NCBI RefSeq assembly: GCF_022414575.1
Contig: NZ_JADWYQ010000016.1
Location: forward strand, 1 to 64,000
Source of the DNA: Streptomyces sp. MUM 178J
Lineage (GTDB): Bacteria > Actinomycetota > Actinomycetes > Streptomycetales > Streptomycetaceae
Direction of reading: 5' to 3'
Length of the DNA: 64,000 nt
A program made the translations under genes and the position numbers. Positions 26,932-36,100 of this stretch are shown here, piece after piece (positions within the stretch are counted from its first letter, which is position 1; each line of letters starts with the position of its first letter). The notes beneath the pieces are model-generated. The model saw nothing but the letters and a program-made list of their open reading frames with translations, was not told the origin of the DNA and ran no database searches.

Positions 26932-28437
26932 TCACGGGTGCCCGTGCAACGTCGCGGGCGGGATGCTCTGCTCGTACTGGAAGACGTTGTAGGGGTCGTA
27001 CTTCGCTTTGATCTCGCGCAGTCGGTCGAAGTTGGATCCCCAGTAGGCGGTCTCCCACTCCTGCATTCCGATGTTCGGCACGTTGACGTAGGCGCCGTTC
27101 ACGTAGGGCCGTAGTGCCTGGCTGAACTCGGCGATCCAGGCTTGGGCCTGCGGGGTGATCGCGTCGCCGCTGCCCGCTTGTCCGCGAGTCCCCCAGCCGG
27201 CGCCGGGTTCGGAGTAGAAGATCGCGTCGCGGTGAGGGAACGCCGTACCGCCGCGGGGGCTTCTCCTGACCGCCCCGCCGAAGGACTGGGTGAAGAAGTT
27301 GCTGGCTTCGGATGGGGCGTCCTGCATGAATGAGCCGATCAGGCTGATCGCCTGCTCCGGGAACGGCTTGCTGGTGAACTGTGAGAAGAACTTCCAGTTC
27401 GCGGGATCGGCCTGGGTCGGGATCTGGAATCCCGCATATACGTCACCCCAGTTACCGACCTGCGTCGAGACAACGGGGCTGCCGACCGACAGGATCGGGG
27501 CGAGCAGCTTCTTCGCCTCCGTCTCCGCCCCTTCCGCGAGAACTGCGAACAGCAGAATCTTGTTTCTGTGGACTTCGAGCTGGCTTCCGAGACGGTTGTC
27601 GGCGATCGGCGCTGTACGCTGCCATGTGTCGAAGACCGCGTGCAGGTCCCCGAGGCCGTTCCACGTCGCTTGCACGTAAGCGACGCTCTTGAGTGGAGCC
27701 ACCTTGTAGGTAAGTGATGTAACGATCCCGAAGTTGCCGTTTCCTGCCCCGCGAAGCGCCCAGAGAAGATCTGAGTTGTGATGCAGGTCCGCCTTGACGA
27801 CCTTGGCGCACTCGGCGCCCGACGCGAGGACGACCTCGGCCCCGATCAGGCTGTCGCAGGCCATGCCGAGCCAGCGGTTGAGGAAGCCGAAGCCGCCGCC
27901 GAGCGTCGCGCCGGACAGGCCCACGGTGCCCTCCGATCCGGTCGTCACCGCGAGGTCCTTCTTCGCGAGCATGGTCACGGCCTCCAGCTGGGTGAGCCCG
28001 GCGCCGACCGTCGCGACATTAGAGTGAGTGTCGATGCGAGCCGACTTCAACTCGCTGACGTCGATGACGATGCCGTTGTCCACGTTCGACCAGCCCTCAA
28101 GGCTGTGACGGCCGCTGCGCACCCGCAGCGCGACGTTATTCTGCCGAGCCCACGTGAGGGCGTTGACCACGTCCTGGGTGTTCTGTGCGTAGACGATGAC
28201 CAGCGGATAGTGAACGAAGAGCTCGTCCCAGCCGAGGCTCGCGTCTGCGTACCCGGCGTCGTTGGGACGGACAATGCGACCGGTCAGCTTCGCCGGCTTG
28301 CATTTCACGTCTCCGGGCCCTTTGCCCGCGGCACTCACAGCCGGCGCTTCTGCGGCCGAAATACCCGGGAGAACGACTGCTCCGGCACCAATGCCCGCCG
28401 TTGCCTTGAGTGCTCCGCGACGAGAAAATTCATGCAT
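26932..28437 (-). CDS. Tat-exported FAD-linked oxidoreductase (BBE family)
   Basis: 501 residues. Tat signal HEFSRRGALKATAGIGAGAV. FAD-binding PCMH domain at ~60-240: RVRSGRHSLEGWSNVDNGIV has the His that binds FAD covalently; the second loop TVGLSGATLGGGFGFLNRWL has no Cys, so one covalent link is predicted. The C-terminal YWGSNFDRLREIKAKYDPYN is the berberine-bridge-enzyme motif. Such enzymes oxidise alkaloids, sugars or amines. ATG 28437 has GAGAGG nine bases upstream; ATG 28446 is too close to it. Substrate not known. Confidence 0.88.
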   Translation of the reverse strand: MHEFSRRGALKATAGIGAGAVVLPGISAAEAPAVSAAGKGPGDVKCKPAKLTGRIVRPNDAGYADASLGWDELFVHYPLVIVYAQNTQDVVNALTWARQNNVALRVRSGRHSLEGWSNVDNGIVIDVSELKSARIDTHSNVATVGAGLTQLEAVTMLAKKDLAVTTGSEGTVGLSGATLGGGFGFLNRWLGMACDSLIGAEVVLASGAECAKVVKADLHHNSDLLWALRGAGNGNFGIVTSLTYKVAPLKSVAYVQATWNGLGDLHAVFDTWQRTAPIADNRLGSQLEVHRNKILLFAVLAEGAETEAKKLLAPILSVGSPVVSTQVGNWGDVYAGFQIPTQADPANWKFFSQFTSKPFPEQAISLIGSFMQDAPSEASNFFTQSFGGAVRRSPRGGTAFPHRDAIFYSEPGAGWGTRGQAGSGDAITPQAQAWIAEFSQALRPYVNGAYVNVPNIGMQEWETAYWGSNFDRLREIKAKYDPYNVFQYEQSIPPATLHGHP

Positions 28438-28836
28438 GATGAGCATCCTCTCGATCAGACTGCGCCAGTACTCGGCCAAGAAAACTCTTGTCCGCCGGCC
28501 GGCGTGTTCAATTCCTTGTAGGCAATCCCTGGGACCGTAAGGTAACAAGTGCGACCATGACGGTGTCGCCCGACACACTGATTGAGAACGGTGACGGCAT
28601 ACTGAAAGGGGATGCGTGCGAGTGGGTGCGGATTAGCCCAGCCCGGCGGATCTGGCGGGACTTCGAACTCGTAACAGAAAGGCGCCCGCACCAAGAGGAT
28701 CACGAGGCAGATACACGGACGCGCCGGATTCGACCTCCTCCGCCACCGCATCCTTCTGCCCTGACCACTATTTGGCGTCACCGCCGACTACAGGCCAGAG
28801 CCAAAAAAATAAGAATTGACACCCCACGGAACGGGT
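28438..28836. other. Gap between oxidase and MFS gene
   Basis: About 400 bases of lower GC. No gene is supported; open frames are short and have no ribosome site. It probably holds the oxidase promoter, but no clear -35/-10 pair or palindrome is seen. Confidence 0.4.
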
Positions 28837-30282
28837 TCAGCCGGCGGAGGTGCCGACTCGCCGTGGCATCAGCCGTGCGGCGAGCATCACGAGGAGGACC
28901 GTGGCCGCGGCGCTGCCGAACGCGATCCAGCGCAGCACGGTCTCGATGGCTTCGCCCAGGTTTGCTCCCCGGCCGCCGACCTCGATGACCAGGGCGGTGA
29001 CGGCGACGAACAGGCCCGCGACCCCGATCACGATGCTGAGCGTGACCCCCGATGCCTGGCCGGTCCTTTGGGGTGGGACGACTGTCTGGGTGCCGACACT
29101 GGCCATGGCCCACCCGGTGCCGTACCCGAGACCGTTCAGGGCGAGGCCGGGCAGAAAGGAGCCGAAGCCTCCGGCGAGGGAGACGAGAAAGGTGCCCACG
29201 CCGCCGATGAGGGTCGCGGCCGCGATGGCGCGTGGAATGTCGAAGCGTTCGCCGAGTCGGCCCGCCAGGGGACCGCCGACAGCCGCACCCAGGGAGACTG
29301 GCAGAAAGATCAGACCGGCCCCGAGCGGCGTGTGCTTCTCCACCTCCTGAAGGTAGATCGTGATGCAGTACACGGAGGAGGTGACGCTGATGTTGGCGAC
29401 GGTCGCCATGACGGTGACGATCACATAGGGCACATTGCGGAACAAGTCGAGCGCAACCAGTGGCCAGCGTGCGACCCGTTCCCAGAGAACGAATGCCACC
29501 AGCAGCAGGACCCCGGCCGCGAAGATGCCGCCCGTCGCGCCTGCGGGCCAGTCAGCCACGTGGTCGACGGCGAAAGTGACGGAGGAGATACCCAGTGCCA
29601 CCGCGACCAGGCCGGGCAGGTCGATCGAGCGCGGCACCGTGGTGTCGCGAGACTCGCGCACCCCCACCCACACGGCGAGGATGGCCGCTGCGGTTAGCGG
29701 GACGTTGATCAGGAACACCAGCCGCCAGCTGATCAGCTGGGTCAGCCCGCCGCCGACTACCGGGCCGAGCGCCAGGCCGACGGCGCCGATCCCGTAGGCA
29801 TTGCCGATCGCCCGCATAGTCTGGTCTTGGGGAAAGGCATCGGTGATCACCGCGACGGAGAGCGGGAACAACAGGCCCGCCGCCGCACCCTGGGCGACAC
29901 GCAACAGGATGACGGCGCTCGCGCTGGAGGCGAGACCGGCGCCGAGCGAGCAGAGACCGAACACGGCCAGACCCGCCATCAGCATCTGCTTGCGGCCCAG
30001 GATGTCCCCGAGCCGTCCGCCCGGGATCAGGAACGCCGCAAGCGCCAGCATGTAGCCACTGACCGCCCACTGCATGTCTGTCACGGTCGTGTCGAGCTCC
30101 GAAGCCATCCGGGGCAGCGCCAGGTTGAGGGCGAGGAAGTCGAGCTGGGGGACGAAGATGCCCAGGGACGCGGAGATCAGTGCCAGGCCCGTGCGCGGTC
30201 CGTGCGCGGCCCGGGCGACGCCTGAGGGCGCCGACCTTGCGCCCCGGCCGCGTCGACGCGAAGGAAGACGTGGACCGGGCAT
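28837..30282 (-). CDS. MFS transporter, DHA2/EmrB-like
   Basis: 481 residues with many hydrophobic helices. Motifs of the drug:H+ antiporter family: LDFLALNLALPRMASELDTT at the first helix, DMQWAVSGYMLALAAFLIPG, GRLGDILGRKQMLMAGLAVF (motif A) and GPVVGGGLTQLISWRLVFLI (motif C). Predicted exporter of a small molecule. AAGGAG lies five bases before ATG 30282. Probably exports the product or substrate of the two enzymes encoded beside it; this is inference. Confidence 0.88.
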   Translation of the reverse strand: MPGPRLPSRRRGRGARSAPSGVARAAHGPRTGLALISASLGIFVPQLDFLALNLALPRMASELDTTVTDMQWAVSGYMLALAAFLIPGGRLGDILGRKQMLMAGLAVFGLCSLGAGLASSASAVILLRVAQGAAAGLLFPLSVAVITDAFPQDQTMRAIGNAYGIGAVGLALGPVVGGGLTQLISWRLVFLINVPLTAAAILAVWVGVRESRDTTVPRSIDLPGLVAVALGISSVTFAVDHVADWPAGATGGIFAAGVLLLVAFVLWERVARWPLVALDLFRNVPYVIVTVMATVANISVTSSVYCITIYLQEVEKHTPLGAGLIFLPVSLGAAVGGPLAGRLGERFDIPRAIAAATLIGGVGTFLVSLAGGFGSFLPGLALNGLGYGTGWAMASVGTQTVVPPQRTGQASGVTLSIVIGVAGLFVAVTALVIEVGGRGANLGEAIETVLRWIAFGSAAATVLLVMLAARLMPRRVGTSAG

Positions 30283-30519
30283 GTATCTCCTTACATCCGC
30301 CCCGTGAGGCGCGCCGACGGGACTGCCCATGCGCGCGGCACGGTCCACACCTGATGGCCGCGACGGCGACCACTGCGACCGCGGAATGGGCACCGATCGT
30401 CTGCACGCACATTCTGCGCATCCAGCAACCCTCGAGTGTGTAATGAATCGCGATTTTGAGAGGAGTCTCAAGAGTGCGGGGTGTGACGCTGCCCTTGCCG
30501 GAAAACTCATCCGTGCAGG
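30283..30519. other. Gap upstream of MFS gene
   Basis: About 237 bases between the MFS start and the transposase remnant, probably the MFS promoter region. No regulator gene and no obvious operator palindrome. Confidence 0.4.
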
Positions 30520-30764
30520 TCATGTGGCGTGTTCGTATGCGTGGAGGATTCCGCCGAGACGGTCGCGTCGTCGTATGTCGAGGCGGGTGATCTGCTCCGG
30601 ATCAGTGATCGGCCCGGGCAAGGGGTGCAGTGGCCGGGTGTTCGCGATGCCCTGATGCGGCCTGTGGCGTTGTAGAACCGCTCGAACTCTCGCAGGGCGT
30701 GGAGGAGGTGGCGCTGGTTCCAGATCAGCGTGCGGTCCAGCAGTTCACGTCGGCAGGTCTGCAC
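30520..30764 (-). pseudogene. Transposase remnant (integrase-core family), frameshifted
   Basis: CRRELLDRTLIWNQRHLL, then HALREFERFYN, matches the end of an integrase-core (rve) transposase. After FYN the frame breaks; in another frame it continues HRPHQGIANTRPLHPLPGPI and ends GGILHAYEHAT with a TGA at 30520-30522. About 80 C-terminal residues remain; the rest of the gene is gone. Confidence 0.8.
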
Positions 30765-30913
30765 CGGTGCGCGGTAGCGCCCGGGACCCGGATCCGGCGG
30801 CTGGCGTGCTCGAGCCCACTACTGTGCACCAGTCGACCCATCGTCGCCGGTCAGTGGGCTAGCGTCGGCGCACGGTCAGTAATGCCCGGGATGAACGTCA
30901 GATACTGTCGTAG

Positions 30914-31090
30914 TTCGGTTACTTCGAACGCTCCCTCGACGCCTACGGCCGCGAGGGCGAACCCTGCCGCCGCTGCGGCGCCCCCATGCGCCGCCGCGCC
31001 TGGATGAACCGGCCCAGCTACTTCTGCCCGCGCTGCCAGCGCACCCCGCGCCCCCGGCCGCAGCCGCCCGGTCGGCGCCCGCGGGCCTGA
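30914..31090 (+). pseudogene. Displaced original 3' end of mutM
   Basis: 58 codons, [20 protein letters not shown], then [20 protein letters not shown] and CQRT..., ending at TGA 31088-31090. This is the C-terminal zinc-finger part of MutM, with the same CxxC/CxxC and MNR(P/S)SYFCP as the functional gene and typical Streptomyces codon use. No start codon and no upstream homology. It marks the right end of the insertion. Confidence 0.92.
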
Positions 31091-31094
31091 GCCG

Positions 31095-31949
31095 TCAGAA
31101 GCCGAAGTTCTGCGTCCACCAGGGACCGCCGGTCCCCAGCACGACCCCTATGCCCAGCGTCTTGTACTCGCAGTTCAGGATGTTGGCGCGATGGCCGTCG
31201 CTGTTCATCCAGGCGTTCATGACCGCCTCGGCGTCGGCCTGGCCGCGGGCTATGTTCTCGCCGCCCAGGTTCGACACGCCCGCCTCGGCGGCACGGTCCC
31301 AGGGGGACTCGCCGTCCGGGTTGGTGTGGTCGAAGAAGCCGCGGTCCTTCATGTCCTGGCTGTGGCCCTCGGCCAGATTCGCGAGCGCTCCGTCGGCGCG
31401 CACCGCGCTGCAGCCGGCCTTCGCCCGCTCGGCGTTGACGATGCTCAGCACCGCCGCCGCTTCGGCCTCCGCCTTGGAGCCGGCCTCGGCGGTCGGGGTC
31501 GTCCGCTCGGCCGACCGGCTGGCGGACGGGGGCTGAGTACGCGGCGGAGCGGTCGTCGCCGTCTCGGCCTTGGTCTTCTCCGGTTCCGGGGCCGGGGCCT
31601 TCGTCTTCTGTGAAGGCGTCGCCGACGGCTTCGCGGGAGTGGGCGAGGCGCTCTTCGACGGGGACGCCGGAGACTTCGACGGCGTGGTGTCGGCGTCCGG
31701 CCCGGTGTTCAGGCTCGGCGAGGCCGCGGGGGTGTCCGTCGGGGACGCGCTCGCCCCGCCCTGAGCGTCGAGCTTTGCTGAACCCTCCGTGCGGACCTTC
31801 GTGCTGGAGTCGCCGCCGAAGGTGAACGTGTCACCGCCCGGCAGCAGCCCGGAGGTCACGGCCACCGCGCCGACCGCCATGGCAGCGGAGGCGCCGAGCA
31901 ACCCGGTGCGGACGGGCCTGCGCCCGCGCTTCCGTCGATGGCGTCCCAT
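31095..31949 (-). CDS. CAP-domain secreted protein
   Basis: 284 residues: basic N-terminus [18 protein letters not shown], a hydrophobic signal/anchor (~18-38), a long Ser/Thr/Pro/Ala/Lys-rich linker (~50-160), then a CAP/SCP domain: [18 protein letters not shown] start, [29 protein letters not shown], and [20 protein letters not shown]. Likely cell-wall-attached or secreted. Its role in Streptomyces is not known. ATG 31949. Ends four bases from the mutM fragment. Confidence 0.9.
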   Translation of the reverse strand: MGRHRRKRGRRPVRTGLLGASAAMAVGAVAVTSGLLPGGDTFTFGGDSSTKVRTEGSAKLDAQGGASASPTDTPAASPSLNTGPDADTTPSKSPASPSKSASPTPAKPSATPSQKTKAPAPEPEKTKAETATTAPPRTQPPSASRSAERTTPTAEAGSKAEAEAAAVLSIVNAERAKAGCSAVRADGALANLAEGHSQDMKDRGFFDHTNPDGESPWDRAAEAGVSNLGGENIARGQADAEAVMNAWMNSDGHRANILNCEYKTLGIGVVLGTGGPWWTQNFGF

Positions 31950-32006
31950 CTGCTGTGCCTTCCTGATGCGCGACGTCGTCCCGGACGTCGGACGTCAAGT
32001 CAGATT

Positions 32007-32028
32007 GCGTCACCCATTCGGGTGACGC
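32007..32028. promoter_or_regulatory. Perfect inverted repeat between CAP and acylphosphatase genes
   Basis: GCGTCACCC (32007-32015), loop ATTC, GGGTGACGC (32020-32028), followed by TTATT. It sits between divergent genes, so an operator is more likely than a terminator, but both are possible. Confidence 0.5.
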
Positions 32029-32105
32029 TTATTGCGACGGGACTGTACGCCATGACGCATGGGGGTGAAGTGCTCTCTGAGGAATCGGGCGGCTACCGTG
32101 CACGC

Positions 32106-32387
32106 ATGCATGACGTCGCACGGTTCACGGCCTGGGTACGCGGTCGAGTACAGGGAGTGGGCTTCCGCTGGTTCACCAGGGCAAACGCTCTGGAGATCGG
32201 CGGCCTGACCGGATTCGCCCTCAATCTCGACGACGGCAGGGTGCAGATCGTGGCAGAGGGCCCACGTGAGAATTGCCACCGTTTGCTGGAGTGGCTTCGC
32301 TCGGACGACACTCCCGGGCACGTTTCCGGAGTCACTGAGATCTGGGCCACGCCCCGCGGCGGCTACGAAGGCTTCGCGATCCGCTGA
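32106..32387 (+). CDS. acyP: Acylphosphatase
   Basis: Hydrolyses acyl phosphates. 93 residues; [20 protein letters not shown] carries the phosphate-binding loop and catalytic Arg, [17 protein letters not shown] the catalytic Asn. No ribosome site, but TACCGT (32095-32100) precedes ATG 32106 by five bases, which suggests a leaderless message. Confidence 0.94.
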   Translation: MHDVARFTAWVRGRVQGVGFRWFTRANALEIGGLTGFALNLDDGRVQIVAEGPRENCHRLLEWLRSDDTPGHVSGVTEIWATPRGGYEGFAIR

Positions 32388-32779
32388 GTGTGTGGGGGCG
32401 CTCGGCACGCGCGACGGCGATATATGCGCCCCGGGTCGTGCGCCCGGAAGGGAAAACGCCTGGTGGTTGCCAAGAACGGCTTGTCATGCGAGGCTGCGCC
32501 AGGAAGGATGATCTCCACGCCCCCAGGGCCCCGCAGGTCAGGCTCCGCCGCGCGCTCCGCGGCCGTATGCCCCCGGGTCGCCCCTTGATACGGGGCGTGA
32601 TCGTGTTGACCGTCAAACTTTTTGGTGAGACGCTGGAAGCCCCGCGCACCTTAGCTGTTTGGCAGTAAGAACCGCAGCAATATCAAGCACTATCCCCCCG
32701 CTGCCGAGCACCGCGGGTGCGAATCCCTCACGACCCACCACCGCTTCGGTCGGTCACTCAGTGTGGAGGACCATCCATC
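32388..32779. other. Gap upstream of the small ORF and smc
   Basis: About 390 bases. TTGACC (32604-32609) is the best -35-like site but lacks a convincing -10 partner. CCCCAGGGCCCCGCAG and GCGCGCTCCGCGGCC make weak hairpins. No gene seen. Confidence 0.35.
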
Positions 32780-32998
32780 ATGGCAAAGGCGCTTCTCGGT
32801 TACGTCGGCGGTTCCGACCCGCGACTCCTCGCCGAGATGCGACGGCTTCAGCAGCGCGTCCAGGACCTCGAATCCGAGCTTGTACGGATCCAGTCCGAGA
32901 ACGACGCGCTGAACGCTGCCGTCGCTCAGCACCCTGGAGAGTCGCTGCTCGACGGCATCGACATCGACGTTTCCAAGGCGGAGCCCGTGCTCACCTGA
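32780..32998 (+). CDS. Small coiled-coil protein upstream of smc
   Basis: 72 residues. MAKALLGYVGGSDPRLLAEM, then a short leucine-zipper-like helix RRLQQRVQDLESELVRIQSE and an acidic end. GGAGGA precedes the ATG by nine bases. No function recognised; position next to smc is the only context. Confidence 0.82.
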   Translation: MAKALLGYVGGSDPRLLAEMRRLQQRVQDLESELVRIQSENDALNAAVAQHPGESLLDGIDIDVSKAEPVLT

Positions 32999-33157
32999 GC
33001 ATGTCTCCGCTGGAGATTCATCGCGCACGATATGCAAGGGACGCTTCGGCGTCCCTTCTTGCTTTCCCCGGTCCCCCCCGAACCCGTAAGCCTTACCGTC
33101 TGATGTGCCCTGCACCTTCATAGGTGAAACCGGCGGTGAAAGGTAGAGTCCGGCGGC

Positions 33158-36100
33158 GTGCACCTCAAGGCCATGACCCTGCGAGGCTTCAAGTCCTTCG
33201 CCTCCGCCACCACGCTGCGCTTTGAACCCGGTATCACCTGTGTCGTGGGCCCGAACGGCTCGGGGAAGTCCAACGTGGTGGACGCGCTCTCCTGGGTCAT
33301 GGGCGAGCAGGGCGCCAAGTCGCTGCGCGGCGGGAAGATGGAGGACGTCATCTTCGCGGGGACGACCGGGCGGCCTCCGCTGGGCCGCGCCGAGGTCTCC
33401 CTCACCATCGACAATTCCGACGGCGCACTGCCCATCGACTACGCCGAAGTCACCATTACGCGGATCATGTTCCGCAACGGCGGCAGCGAATACCAGCTCA
33501 ACGGCGACACCTGCCGGCTGCTCGATATCCAGGAACTGCTCTCCGACAGCGGCATCGGCCGCGAGATGCACGTCATCGTCGGGCAGGGCCAGCTCGACTC
33601 GGTGCTCCACGCCGACCCCATGGGACGGCGCGCCTTCATCGAGGAGGCGGCCGGCGTCCTCAAACACCGCAAGCGCAAGGAGAAGGCGCTGCGGAAGCTG
33701 GACGCGATGCAGGCCAATCTCGCCCGGGTACAGGATCTCACCGACGAGCTGCGCCGCCAGCTCAAGCCGCTGGGCCGGCAGGCCGCGGTGGCCCGGCGCG
33801 CCGCCGTCATCCAGGCCGATCTGCGCGACGCCCGGCTGCGGCTGCTCGCCGACGACCTCGTAGGCCTCCAGGAGGCGCTGCGCGCCGAGATCGCCGACGA
33901 GGCGGCGCTCAAGGAGCGCAAGGAGGCCGCCGAGGCGGAGCTCAAGGCGGCGCTCGCGCGCGAGGCGGCCCTTGAGGAGGACGTCCGGCGGCTGGCCCCG
34001 CGGCTGACGCGGGCGCAGCAGAGCTGGTACGAACTCTCCCAGCTGGCCGAGCGGGTACGCGGCACGATCTCGCTCGCCGACGCCCGGGTCACCAGCGCGA
34101 CCGCCCAGCCGCCGGAGGACCGGCGCGGCCGCGATCCCGAGGACCTGGAGCGCGAAGCCGCCCGCATCCGGGAGCAGGAGGCGGAGCTGGAGGCCGCGTT
34201 GGAGGCCGCCGAACGGGCGTTGGAGGACACCGTCGCCCACCGCGCCGAGTTGGAGCGGCAGCTCGCGCTCGAGGAGCGGCGGCTCAAGGACGCCGCGCGG
34301 GTCATCGCGGACCGGCGCGAGGAGCTGGCGCGGCTGGGCGGCAAGGTCAGCGCGGCCCGTTCGCGGGCCGCCTCCGCCCAGGCCGAGATCGACCGGCTCG
34401 CCGCCGCCCGCGACGAGGCGCAGCAGCGGGCCGTCGCCGCGCAGGAGGAGTACGAGCAGCTCAAGGCCGAGGTCGACGGCCTCGAAGCGGGCGACACGGA
34501 GCTCGCGGAGCGGTACGAGGCGGCCAAACACGAGCTGGCCGCGGCGGAGGAGGCGCTCAGCGAGACCCGCGACGAACTCGCCGCGGCCGAGCGTGGCCGT
34601 GCAGCGGTCGCCGCCCGCCGTGAGGCCCTTGCGCTCGGCCTGCGCCGCAAGGACGGCACTGGTGCGCTGCTGGCCGCCCGCGACCGGCTGGGCGGGCTGC
34701 TCGGGCCTGCGGCGGAGCTGCTGACCGTGGCGCCTGGGTACGAGGCCCCGGTCGCCGCGGCCCTCGGCGCGGCCGCGGACGCCCTCGCCGCCGACGACCC
34801 GGCCACGGCCGCAGAAGCGATCCGCCTCCTGCGCAAACAGGACGCGGGCCGCGCCACGCTGCTGCTCGCCGGACTGCCGGGGCCGGACCGGCCCCGCACG
34901 GCGACCTGCCTGCCGGAAGGTTCCGCCTCCGCGACCACGGTTCCGCCGGGCCGACAAGCGCCCGACGGCCGCGTCAGTTCGGCGGGCGACACACCGGGCG
35001 CCGGCGGCGCGGTCCCGGCCGGTGGCCGGGGGGCGGAGCGTTCCGCCCGGCCGGACGGCTCTGCGGATGCGCCGGCCGGCGGCCCGGCCCCGTCCGGCGA
35101 CGCCCGTGGGTTTTCGGCCGGTGGTCGGGTCGGTCGGCCGGGGGCTCCTGCCTCCGTGCAGCCTGAGGGCGGTGCGTCGGCGGAGGCAGCCGAGGCCTGT
35201 GGCTTGTCGGCCGGTGGTCGGGTCGGTCGGCCGGGGGCTCCTGCCTCCGTGCAGCCCGAGGGCGGTCCCCCGGCGGAGGCAGCCGAGGCCGACCGGGTTC
35301 TGCCCGGCGGCCGTGCGACGCGGAGCGCCGCCGACTCCGAGGGCGGTCCGCCGGGCGGCAGCCCGGCAGCGGCCGGTGGCCGGGCGGCGGAGAGCTCCGC
35401 CCGGACCAGCGGCAGTCAAGGCGCGCCGCCTGTCGGCCCTCACGCGCCCTTCGGCCCTCACGCGGCCGGCGGCGCGCCCGTGCCCGCCTGCCGCCAGGAG
35501 GAGGAAGGTTCCGTCTCGGCGACGGCCGGCGACGGCGGCGGTCGGCAGGGTGGACTGCCCGCCGTCCCGCACGGCGCGGAGTGGGGCGTGCCCGAACAGG
35601 CGGACGCCCCCGTCTCCGAAGGCCCGCGTGCCGTGCAGCCCGGTGCTCCGGGAACGGCCACGGCCGCCGAAGGCCGCCGAGACGGCGGAGCGGCCCCCGA
35701 GCCCGACGGCGTCGGCGCTGTTTCGGGCGCGGGGCTGGAGTCGGCCGGTGACCCGGCCCCGGCGGACCGGGCGGCGGCCCGCACCGGGGTCCTCGCCGCG
35801 GCCGTCCCCGTCGAGGGCCTGGTGCAGGGGCCCGAGGGGCTCCTCTCGGCCGTGCGGCGGCTGGTGCACGACATGGTGGTCGTCGGGACGCTGGAGGACG
35901 CCGAGGAGCTGGTGGCTGCGCACCCCGGGCTGACCGCCGTGACCGCGGAGGGCGATGTGCTCGGTGCGCACTTCGCGCAGGGCGGCTCCGCGGGCGCGCC
36001 CAGCCTGCTGGAGGTCCAGGCGTCCGTGGACGAGGCGGAGGCGGAGCTTCAGGAGCTGGAGCGGCGCTGCGCCGAGCTGGCCGCGTGCAAGGACCGGGCC

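Larger units (their letters stand above)
25101..30915. mobile_element. 5.8-kb insertion in mutM, probable decayed integrative element
   Basis: Left junction at CGGTTA (25095-25100) in mutM, right junction at CGGTTA (30916-30921) before the displaced mutM end; the context is CCGGTTATTTC against TCGGTTACTTC. Inside: the substitute mutM 3' end, three minus-strand genes whose products are exported or membrane-bound, a frameshifted transposase fragment, and long lower-GC gaps. No integrase remains in the island. Exact boundaries are inferred from the two mutM ends. Confidence 0.8.

Noticed and set aside
26780..27058. 92-codon open frame at the end of the oxidase gene
   Set aside because: Half overlaps the oxidase in another frame; no ribosome site and no recognised homology. 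The non-repetitive C-terminal half keeps a small chance of a decayed gene.
28455..28781. 108-codon minus-strand open frame upstream of the oxidase
   Set aside because: No homology and no ribosome site, and it covers the likely oxidase promoter region.
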